From: Pisaster brevispinus
Taxonomy: Eukaryota; Echinodermata; Asteroidea; Forcipulatida; Asteriidae
Assembly (NCBI GenBank): GCA_023634235.1
Contig: JAMKCF010000003.1
Coordinates: 8,940,742-9,004,741 of the forward strand
Direction: 5' to 3'
DNA length: 64,000 bases
The position numbers were made by a program, and so were the translations under genes. The notes beneath the pieces are model-generated. The model made no database searches and was not told the DNA's origin. It saw only the letters and a program-made list of their open reading frames with translations. Positions 49,201 through 61,200 of this stretch are shown piece after piece (the first letter of the stretch is position 1; the number at the start of each line of letters is the position of its first letter).

Positions 49201-52200
49201 CTTAATTTATTATTCTCTAGAATTTTGTACGCATTATGGCTCTTTGTTTCGAGCTTGCACAATGTGAGACACATCACACGCACAGCATGTGAAGAAGAGT
49301 ACACAATCAGATGGTTTTAGATGGTAGACACTACAGTGTTTCATGTAATTGTAATATTTAATGAGTTTCAGCATTGAACATTGTACCATGAAATATAATT
49401 TGAAGTATTGTATTGTGTAACACCAATTAGTGCATGGGATGATGTACAATGTGCACAGAAGTCTAGTGTCTAAATGAATTATTTTGGAATTCATGTGTAT
49501 GATGTAATAGCTTTAGTGGTGACAGTGTATTAAAGCTTCATTTGGATAGTTGAATGTGGACACATTCCAAAAGTGTTAAACCACAAATAAAATTGCTAAA
49601 AAAAACTGCAAATAAAACATGTAGGCCTGAAGGTACCTGTGAAGAGAATGTGTTGAAGAAATGTCAGTGTTACATGTACATGTGGGAGGAATTTTAACAC
49701 CCAACTAGGGTAAAAACCCATGCAGTCAGGTAGGGACTAAACGTGCAAGGCTCCAGTTCGAAGCGGGATTCGAACCTGGGTCCACAGAGGTGACTAGGCA
49801 GGAAAGAAACCGCCAAGCCAACCTGAATGCCTTAACGGGAAGCTAGTTGTATTCAATCATTGTTTTTGGGGAAGATTGAACACGTTCCCATCCTCCAGTT
49901 TTCAGTAAACACAACATGTACAAATACCCTGTAAAAGTATTATAAAGTTTGACAGTATTTTAGATGGCAGTCCTTCATTTTAAGAAGTTAAAGTATACGA
50001 GGAGAGCTTATTATTGAGGAGACTTTTTTACAATCCTCAGAACCAAACTTCACACATTATTCTAAAAATTGTAATTAAAACAAGAGTTTAAAAAATATTT
50101 CTGTTGTGTTCATGATGTTTAATGTAAGCCTGTTATGCACAGGTAAGTACTTCCAATGATTCATATGTGCGAACCGGATTTTAAGATTGTATTGGCAGAT
50201 TGTTATAAATAACACATTGGTTGGTCATTTCCTGCTGTGAATAAAATTCTGTTGGGTTCCATATTGTATTAATTTTACAATGTACTCCTCAAGTCCTAGC
50301 GTAGGACTGTACTCACACTGCTTAAAAATAATGGTCTGAGACAGAAATTGTCACCTTGCGGATTGGTAGTGGTACAAACTTTGCAGTTAGTGAGCTAGCA
50401 GATTAACAGAAACTTTGTTAGCGATCTCTTGTTTGAATGTGTGCTTTGTCTTTACAGTACTTTCATGCACTTTTAAAAAAAATATGTCTTGGTTTTGATT
50501 TCAGGTGGTGAAGGATTCGCAACAGCATTCTGAATACATAGCAAGGCTGGGAAGTTCCTGGGTAGGTTTGTTTACATGTATCTTTATTCTTATGCAGGGT
50601 TCTCCCCAGGATTTTGTCAAAACTGTGGGGCATTCTGGACCCAATTGTTTTTATAGTTGGCTGAAGCATGCTGAATTGAAACAAGGCTTTCTACTTGGTG
50701 TTTATCTTGTTTTGAAAAGCCCCACTGTGCAATCTGGAGCATTCTATATAGTTTTCTCCTGATTTGTGTGTGTGTGAAATTACTTTAAAAAATAAATTAA
50801 TAAAAATAATTGCTTATCGCCTGAAATGTGCGTGTATTGGAATCCAATTCGTGCGTTTCGGCTGGATAGTGCATGGAGAGAACCCTGTTGTGAACATGTT
50901 TATAAATGTATGGATCTCTGTGAGTGCCATACAACTTCTTCAGATAACAAGATATCTTGCCAAGTTGACTTATTTTATGGAATAAACAAGATGTTTTGCC
51001 AAGGTGGTACTCAATTACGATGTACTTTTTTTAATGGAATATTAGTCAGATATTGTGCCAATTTGACTTGTTTTGCGAACTACCAAAATATCTCGACAAG
51101 TCGACTTATTTTATGGAGTACCATGATGCTTTGCAAAGTTGATATATCTATGGAATAACGTGATATCTTGCAGCAAGATATCACGCTAGTTGCCAAGTTG
51201 ATGTATTTAAGGAAAGGCGAGATATCTTTACAAGGTGACTTGTTTTTTGGAATGCAGACAGCTTGCCAAGATTTTTATTTTTATGGAATAACGAGATAAA
51301 TTGCTAAGTTTACTTAACTTGGGGAACAAGGAGATAGCTTTCAATCACCACGTTGACTTGTTTTATGGAATAGCCAGATAAATGTATCTTGCCAATTTGA
51401 CTTAATGCAATAATGAAATGTCCTGACAAGGTGTAACTTAGTTTATGTAACAACGCGAAGTCTTGCCAAGTTGACTTAGTTTATGGAATATTGAGATAAG
51501 TACACTTTACTTACCGCACCAAGTTGACTTGTTTTATGAAATAACGAGATATTTTGCCAAGTTTCATTTTGTGCATTTTATGGAATACTTCCTTTGTGGA
51601 ATGAGTAGACTTACAACACACATGTACATGTGCATGTACATGTATGTATGATAATTTACAGTATCAAGCTAAGAATACTACCTGTAACTGAGCCTAAGAA
51701 GTCGTGAAAAAATTATTCTGTCAAGAAGTCTTTATGAAACTAAGAAGTTGACTTACATGTAACATAAACCACCTAAGTACTAAAAAGTCGTTTGGCGAAA
51801 CACATTACGGTACATGTCAGTCAAATTCTGACTTTTAGTTTCAGTGTTAAGTCGTCTTGGTGACATGATTTACCAGGGCCAGTCAACTTTACTAGTTTCT
51901 TAGGCCTACATTTACATGTACAATGAACTTGGCAAGATAAAATATCTGGTTTTTATCGAATGACCACTCTTGGGCGGTCAGGTTGGCCTAGTTTCCACCT
52001 TTTGGACTCAAAACTATCTAACTATATGGATTGGGTTTTCAGTCCCTATCTGATGGTGTGGGTTTTCCTGGAATAATTCTCTGGGGTTTTCCTCCCACAA
52101 CCTAAACTTCCTTAAACTTTCTTAAACTTTTACTTCCTTCTTTGCATTCTCTCCATGGGGTTCTTGGCTAGTTACAGTGATTAAGTTCGTTTTTGTGAGA

Positions 52201-55200
52201 GTCCTGAGCTTCACAACCACAATTAATAAATGAAAAGTAAATGAAATAGTTGAAGCCCTGCGTATCCTCACCCTCCCAAATCCTCCAAAATCCTCTTCAA
52301 GAAGAAGAGGCCCAAATTAAAATTGTTTATCACTTGGCCAGGCATACCAATCTTAAAGTTCAAACATTTTGGGGTGACGTGACATTTATGTGGTTAGTGG
52401 AGGAGTGAAGGTTTTTTAACAAGAAATGAAGGAAAGCTGTATAATGTTGGGAAGTTTTGCCTCAAACAATACATTTTAAGTGTAATTGAAACAGCCATCC
52501 AAACTTCAAAACATGGACTTTGTATGAGGACTCTGTAAAAACTAGTTATGAGTAATGACTTATGAAAGCACGTATTTTGCTATTTGAGAGGAATAAGTTA
52601 ATTCACATCCTCTACTGTGGGAAGTAAAATCACTTTAGTGAAAACAGTGAGCAAACGGATGTTTTGTCAGATATTGTGTGCTCTTGTGGCTAGCAAAATA
52701 AGCTCAGTGGCTGGTGTGGACTTCAACTACTATTTAGTGTATTTTCTTGACTGAAATATTCGAGATGAATTTTTACTTCTTCAGAGGATTGGTGCGATTA
52801 TTACCGTACCTTTATAATAAGTTTCAGATAACAGATTGAAACTAAAGTTTTTAGTTTCGGTGTTTACCAATACTTTGAAAAAATTGTCTGGACCACATAC
52901 ACGTACTTTGTTTTAAAACACAACACACAATGTAATGTACAATGTACACGCTCCCCATGTTCATTGCATGGTAACTATTTGCATTGTGTTGCAACAAACT
53001 TACGCAAAACAAGAATTGAACACTTGTGCATTGTACACAGTAAATAGATCTGTTAATGAAGTTGATGTATACATCAGAGCTGCCAACTCTCCCTGATTCT
53101 GCAGAAAGTTTCCTGAAACTAAACCAATCTTTCCATGTTCTCATTTAACAAATTTGAAAATCACCCTGATTATGGAAGTCTTCCTTGTATGTTATTGTAA
53201 TATAGCTCCCTGATTGTTGTACAAAATCTGCCTGATTGCAAGATGCAAATGTTGGCAGTTCTGACACATCATTTTGAAATGTCCGTCCACTTACATCGTG
53301 TAATACACAGTGTATAGGCAGATAGGGGGCCTACATGCAATTATTTTGAATCCCAGGGGCTAAATAAAATTACACTGTACGTAGAAAATATCAAAAGGAG
53401 AGTGTAGAGTTACATGTTATTACCCAAAGGAGAGAACATTTCTGGCGTTTATGAGAAAATGAAACATGTAGAAATTGTTGGTGAGGTAATGAGGTAATGC
53501 AACTTGACCCTTTGGGGAAAGTGGCTTTGACATCAACAGTAGTCACCATGGATGTACATGTACATGTACAGTGTACGCACAGAGGCAAGATCAGCAAAAA
53601 TATGACTCACTGTACTACATGTACATGTATGTATCAGTTACAATTATACACATTTTATGTGTACAGTATAAAGGATGTGCACGTGCGTGCCAGTTCGGTA
53701 CTGGTACAATGGTAAATGTGTGTGTGTAAATCAATCAGCGTACATGTACTGTAAACATGGTAAAAGCAATTGTCAATCAAACATGTCAAAGGAGCATAAG
53801 AAATGTTTTTCTGTGGTACGATGTAGTACATATTATGTACATGTACATAGGCCTACTGTGTTTTGGTACAGTAGACTTGTACTATGTACAATTTATAATT
53901 TGAATCCAGTCAAATTGTACGACACTACAGGCTATGTCAATTGGCTACATGCGTCTACAGCTACAGCTACAGCTAGATCACTACGCTATCATGCGTTGAA
54001 GCAACTGGCTGCTCTTATTAACACCCTTAGCAACAGCCGTGGCAACTAAGTTGGATGCAACTTTACATACACTAATGGCAGAATAGACATAAAACATGTA
54101 CTGTACACATGTAGGTGTACAAAGAACTACATGTCTGTTCATGAATCCCCCAATGCTAGAACTAGGTTAAGACTGTCTCATATTCCATCCCCTTCAAAAG
54201 AGAAAAACAGTTGGTGTAATTTTACAATCGTAAATTTAAAAAGAATGCTACATCTTTGTACAGCATATTGGAAAACTTTCAAAACTGAAAGTTGTATATA
54301 TACAAATACACTATTTAGGTTAAAGGTTTATGGCTACATGTATATTGAAACTTCTAAATGATACAGATCTTAGATTAACATACTCTTTGTTTTGGTACAC
54401 CCATGTACATGTATTTGTTTCAGAGCCATCATCCTGACGGGTATGGGAAACTTGTCTATAAGTACTGTCAACTACTGGCCTTCAGACTGGAGTTCCATAA
54501 AAAGGTAATTACAGTTACCTGACTGTGTAAATAGTTGAGGAGTCTCAATAAATCAAGGTCAGGTCGGTGACCTGATGACACAGAGATCACCTACAAATAA
54601 AGGTCAAGTTGGCATACTAGTCATGCTAGATACAGGAATACACCTACTGTACACATATGTAAACCTCCCTTGGCTGTTTTAAATCTGGTTTATCTCCAAC
54701 TCTCTCCCACGCACTATGCATGATAGGTTCTTCAGACCTTAATAGTCATTTTTGATGGCGTTCACAACCACTTTACCACTGAAATTTACTTTTTGCTATA
54801 CAAATTTGTGCAATATGTACAGTAGTATACTTCAGAGTCAGACTATTCATACATGTACATGTAGAAGATAACTGCACAGTATTTTCCAACTACTCTGCTT
54901 TGTATAGTGTGTTTTAAATAATTTTCCTTTTTATTATAATATTACATGTAGTCCTATCCCCCAGCTGTGCCCTATACAAGATATGTGTAATGCCAAGCTT
55001 TTGAAACTGTATATAATTAGGTTTTTGTTTTAAGTGCAAATGAAAAATCTAGAAATAATGGCTGCAGTCAAGGCATACACAAGTTCAAAGCTGACAGACT
55101 TCCTAAGTTATATTTTGAGCCCAACTTTCATAAAGGTTATTTAAAGGTCAAGTCTTGTGTTGTAAAGCAATGCTAATGCTAATCGACACAGGACTCTGCT

Positions 55201-58200
55201 AGGGTTATCGGCTACTCTCAGTCTGAAAGGTTTCAAGCAAGGAATTGATGTACTGTACAAACATAACCTTTAGGGTCATCTGTATTTTGATGTTTTAATT
55301 TGCAGCATCCTTTAATGCCAGGAGATCTCAAGCTGTCGTCTCCAGAAAGTGACTTGGAAAAAATGGCGCAGAATGACATCAACAACTTGTAAGTGTTGAA
55401 AACTCTTGATACAGAGCTTAAAAACTTGTAAAATTGACTCAGTGATGCCCTTCATTTACACTGACGCTTTGAAGAATGGGATGCCAACTTTCACTCCACA
55501 GACCTACACCCCCATTGTGGCACCTCGCTATCTTGTGGCAAATTGAAGTTTGATAAAGCTGGCCTGCCTAACTAGGCAATACAAAATAATACTTGGTTCT
55601 TTTGTAGAACTTTTTCTACATGTACAGGCTTCTCAAGGCCCTTATTATTTTAAAGGCAGGTATGCTACATTTTTGAACTATGAGAGCCATTTTAGAGGAC
55701 CCTTTAAGGCTGTACAGAGGGATGCGGTGCAATCTGCAGTCAACAATGCCAGAAACACCAGTGCAACCCCCCCTTCTCCTTACGATAAGTGTACTCGCTT
55801 CCTTTACGAGCACTGCACCTTGAACTTGACACAGGACATACGGCTTTGCGTCCCATCCGAAGGACAAAGCAATAATTTGTCTTGCTCAAGTGCCAGGACT
55901 GGGACCCGAACCCACGCTCTGAAAACACCAGAATTTGAGTCCACTGCACTAGACCACCAGGCCACCACACTCCATGCACCCCTGTGAAGGATAAAGCGGG
56001 ATGAATAAAAATACTTCATTGTTTTGTTCACAGTTTCCAGATGTCAGTTGAGATATTTGACCACCTGGATGCCTTGATAGCCCTACAAGAAGCAAGTAAG
56101 CGCACTAGGCTCTTAAAAGCGTGCCGTAAAATCATTAACTGTCACTCATCGGTATTTACACTAATCTTTGATAAAATTACAACTTTCTAACTATACACAG
56201 TAATCCATAGTACTCTGATGACGGATGACTAGCATGAAAGCTGGTTTCTTGTGAAGTATTATTAATTCTGCTGTGCAGCACTCCGTACATCAAAATTAAG
56301 CAAGTAATATGATTAAGGTTTCATATAGTTGAATTCTCTGACTTTGTCATCATCAGCAACTCACATCTCCAGATTATCATAGGATTCATTGATTTTGCTT
56401 GTTTTAAATGTACTTCTGTTACTGCAGGACTTGCAATCACAAGATTGTGGGTTCGAATCCTACATGTACCAAGCTAACTGCTGATTTCAAAATGAATAAG
56501 TATTGTCGTCTAGTTACTGAAGCACAATTTCTTGATTTGGGCAATTCATAATCAAAGATGTTAAACCAATGTTTGTATGAGAGAGATTGGCTGTTGCCAG
56601 CTTGGTGTTATATCCAATTGTGGGAGTTTGCCAAGTTCCCTTGACGTGAAGATCATCAAACAGCCAACCAAACAAAACAAATACTGTCAAATTACTTGAT
56701 TTCTTTGCTTCTTCAATCAGTTGCTTATTTACATTACCAACCAAATAAATGTTCTCTTTCTCAAATCGTGAGATGGGAAGTGCCTTTGTGTGGGGTCAGG
56801 TTTTTTGCCTTTAAAATTATCCATGATTTGCCTGTGGGTCAGTTTACTTCTTTGTTAACCAACACAGTTTTTGAAACTTTGTTGTTGTTGCTCATTTTCA
56901 GTTTTTAGTACCTTCAACTTGGCCCGTAGTATGTCCGTGGCTCCAGCAGGACAGTGTCGTCTTGCACCTCTCGTTCAAGTTATCCTAGACAGCGGTCTGC
57001 TCTATGACTACAGTGTCAGACTTCTCTTCAAACTTCATGCCTGTAAGTCCCAATCAATCCATGCATGGTCAAATTAATGTAGCCTTAAATGGATTTTAAA
57101 TTTGTTTGGGGATAAAGAATATTATTTGTGTTTTACCCATACACCGATGTGTGTCAAGCACTGTATACTGTAAACCGAGTCCTGTAAATAAATTCCACAT
57201 GCATATTACTTGGGTGGGATTCAAACCTATGACCATTGCCATTCTAGAGCAGATGTCTTACCACTGGACCACTGAGCTTTCCCGGTAGCTAGAGGCAGTT
57301 TGAATCCTTTATGTAGACTACGTGTAAGTCATGTATCATCAAGCTATCTGTTCCAGCTTTTGACCTCTATGCATCATAGAACGATACATAGAACGATACA
57401 TAGATTTGCTGCATCGGAGTTCAGCTTTCTCTCAAAGATGATCAGAGCACACTGATACAAACTTAAAGGAGCTTCACCACCGGTTCTTTTCAGAACCACC
57501 GCAACTCCTAGAGAGATTAATGTCATGCCTGCAAACATCACTAGATTGTATCAACACTATGCAAAGTTTCAAATCGTTCTTCAAATAGAGACCCTGAGAC
57601 CTTTGCTCTGGGACGGAGACCAAGTCTTTAAAAAGGAGACCTGGAAACAGACTAGACCTCAACAAATTGGATCTCAATCAGCCTCGCTACCATGGGCAGC
57701 GCGCCGTATCGATACCTCTCGTCACTATCCCCTGGTAGGGATGTACTGAAAAACAGCGCTGATTGGCTCCCAAGGGTGACTACTTTGCATGCACGCTTGT
57801 TAAAAACGTTCGAGCGCATGTATAGCGCTTGTAGGGCGCTGAGTACGCGCGTGTGAAAATGCAAGTATTTTGACGCGATTTTGTTTCAAATGAATCATGC
57901 TTTTATACGGTCACCCTAAACTGCATACAATTAGACATTATCACAAAATGACAGAGCACCAGTTGCTTTTTGACTTGATGCCTCTTTTACGGGTTACCAT
58001 ACTTGAGCGCGCGCGTAGAATGGATCGGCCTCAGGCCTAATTAAAATGTGCTAGATTCTAGCACATTTTAATGAACTAATTCCAGGGGTTATGATCGAGC
58101 AAGGCATGAAAAATGGCACGGCGAAATCGATCACCCCTGGGAACGAAGATAGATCTCAATATCGTGACCAGTCTTGGGACCTACAACTCTGGTGGAAATC

Positions 58201-61200
58201 ACACGTATAGCTTCAAAAAGAAAAACTCAGTGCACATGAACATGCACTTAACTCTTGGTTGATTGTTTTTCTTCAGGTTTGCCGGCAGACACACTTGATG
58301 GTCACCGAACACGTTTTGTCAAGCAGTTCCGAACACTCAAGTCCTTCTTCCAAATCTGCAGCAATCTTATGTACTTCCGTAACCTCATTCAAGTGCCTAG
58401 CCTACCTGATGTAAGTTAGTTTTCTTGTCAACTTATTAACATGTAGTAGTGTGAAGGTTTGTAGAACAACTAAAATTGCTCAATAAGTGCCTGTTGTTAT
58501 TTCTTAAGCTTTGAGGGCCCAATTTCATTGAGGAGCTTAAGCTAAACAAGTAGCTAAGCACAACGCGGTGCTTACCAATATGGTTACCAGCCAATACATC
58601 ATGTCACATGTACCATCTGTGACTGGTATCCTGCTGATTTTTGCTCAGTAGCAATATGCTAAGCAGTATTTTCTGCGTAAGCAGAGCTGTGACATTGGGC
58701 CCAGAAATCAAAATGCAGTGACAAATGTGTGTTAGCAAAAGTGTAATTCATAACTAATCAAGAAGATTTTATTGTACCTGAGCGAGTTGACAATTGATTT
58801 GCATTCTTAAAACGTGTCACTCATCTGCTTACAAGAACAGCTGGCAAGTTAGATTTCTGGATTAGAAAAAGTCAGGATATCATTTACAAACTTGGATTTC
58901 AATTGTTTTTACTTTATTGTTCCCATTTGTTTTGTATTCATTCATCAGGAACCACCTAACTTTTTCTTGGCCGCCAAAAACAGTGACACGTACATTGATC
59001 CGGCCATTATCCTGCAGACTATGGAGATGTCCACGGATGGTTCACAGGGCAGGGACAGCCCACCGTCAAGCGTGAGTTCATACAGAACAGATAAATTAGC
59101 TTAAAACTCCCGAAATTCCAACCACAAAATAAAATCACCAGAAGGAAGGTAGACATAATGATAAAAATGATAATAGTGGACATTTATATAGTGTCAGGAT
59201 CCACAAGTTTATGGTTATTTACATTATTACCACAAACATTGGGTCTTTTATTTCATTCCTTAAATCATCTCAGCTCCCTCAGGAGCATGCTGTAAGGTAT
59301 TAAGCACACTAAGCTTAATCACAAGAACTGTTTCTGTTTTAGGTACCCCACATCTTAACCTAAGCATTTTTTTCATTAATATCTCTACACAGGTGTATGT
59401 ACATGTATGCACCTCTTTGTGTTACATTGCTATTGTTTCTTGCAGAGATCCCGTGGTATCATTGTGAAAAAGATTTAAATACAAGCCAAGTAGTTTATGT
59501 TCAAGATTCACAAGTTGACTTCATCAAAAAGAATTTGCAAAAAATATTTATCAGACATGTAACTCTCAATAACCTACTGTAATGTTACTGTTTACTCTCT
59601 ATCATCAAGTCAGTTCAATTATTGTAGACACTTGCTTGTAAAAGCTGTGTTTACATCAACAGTAAAGGGTGTGCGCAACATTGGTGAGATTTAACAAATA
59701 AATGTGCACAGATTTGCACATACATGTAACTCACATGGAATAGAGATGGTCATGGTGCGACCCTTGAAATATTTTTGCCTGGAATGTTTTAGTTTTTGAA
59801 AAACGAGTCAAGGATCTCTTGAATGTTTGAAAACAGTGAAATCATAAAATGTGGATCTTCAATATTTTCTTCTGACTCCGATGACCGATTGAGCTTAATT
59901 TTGGACACAGGTTTGTTACTCCCTGTATATGTTGGGTCAATGCAAATGCAAATTCTGGTGTAAGACAATTACAATGTTGTCAGCGTACTTTTAAAGTTGT
60001 ATTTCCAAGGTGCCTTTCCTAAAGCAGGTGTCATTTTGGGGTTGTTCTGGTGCAGGTTTTTTCAGAGCCGATTTTCGAGGAGTTCCCTGCCCGTCGTTCA
60101 GAAGATCAGTTAAATTCCTCGCTGCTTCTTGACTTCAGCTCACCACATCAGAACGGACAGCAACCTCCCCAGCCACAACGAGACGAAAGGTAAATGGAGT
60201 TTTTTTTTCTACTACATTGGCAGTGCACACTTGTGGTTTCACAGCTGTGCCAATGACTGAATGACAATTGAAAGATACTTTACTATTATTGCTGTGTCCT
60301 TCGGATGGGACGTTAAGTCGTAGGTCCCATGTACTACTTGTAAGGATAGGTTGTGCAGGTTAAACAACCCAATACACTTACCATAGAAGAGTGGGAGTTT
60401 TACTCCGGTGTGTGGGGTTCAGTGCAAGCACCCTTGTCTACAGGGCCCAATTTCATGGCTCTGCTTACCCCCGAATTCGGTGCTTGTGTTCACCATTCTC
60501 CGCTTAACGTGCAAGCGCTGAATTTCTGGACTAGCTGTTTAAGCGAAGAATGCCTAGTAATGTGGAGTACGCATGCGCACAAGCAAAAAATCTCGTGAAA
60601 TACGCTTGACGCGAGCAAAGAATTCCCTGCTTCCGTAAGCAGAGCCATGAAATTGGGCCCAAGTTTCTTCAGACTTGCAAGCTACAGTGATTTAATTCGC
60701 TTTTGAGGCATCCTTGGTTTCATTACCAGAAATGAATAATACTAACAGTAAATAGGAATGGAACCACCAGCAAGTGAGCGTCACTTGGGCATAATTGGCA
60801 CACTGGCTTTTAGGGTTAAATTGCCATAGGTACTGTGGGGATGAGCCGTTGATAGATTGGTAGGTTTTATAAAGGATTTTGAAAATTGTACAAAGGGGAG
60901 CCAGTGTAATGCTTGGAGGACCAGGGTAATGTGATGGTTCTTGTTAGAGCTATTAGGACTTGGGCTGCAGTGAAAACCTTCCTTTATCTTTGGCTTATAG
61001 GGACTGGCTGATAGAGCAGCTTCAGCAAGAAATAGAGGAGCTGAAGTTTGAACTGGACAGGACGCAGCGTGAAGACCAACGCATCATCAACGACCTCAAG
61101 AGAAGAATCATGGAATTGGAGACAGAACTTAATGAACACAGGACACTCATTGAAAATACATACCAGGTATAATGCTCACTATAGATAGTTTCACTTCTCT

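Larger units (their letters stand above)
46066..50504 (+). other. HIP1 intron 3 (4.4 kb)
   Basis: Contains tRNA-derived SINEs (46435-46600, 47520-47740, 49618-49835), an AGGCCTGGA-family repeat (47360-47520), a G/T homopolymer tract (47041-47068) and a 49065 copy of the 'GCAATTGAAATAA' repeat. No further exon recognised. Confidence 0.75.
50562..54423 (+). other. HIP1 intron 4 (3.9 kb)
   Basis: Holds a ~640-bp degenerate minisatellite (50930-51590), a family A SINE (51970-52215) and many TACATGTACA runs (51620, 53560, 53620, 53840). The open frames in it are fortuitous. Confidence 0.75.
57043..58276 (+). other. HIP1 intron 8
   Basis: Contains a family D SINE (57170-57325) and, from about 57590 to 58195, a CpG-richer block unlike its neighbours that ends in foldback sequence. 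The latter is probably an old transposon insertion. Confidence 0.65.

Noticed and set aside
55550..55987. 145-codon + frame and overlapping minus frames
   Set aside because: The interval is a reverse-oriented family B SINE with tRNA boxes, and HIP1 exons on either side already join in phase.
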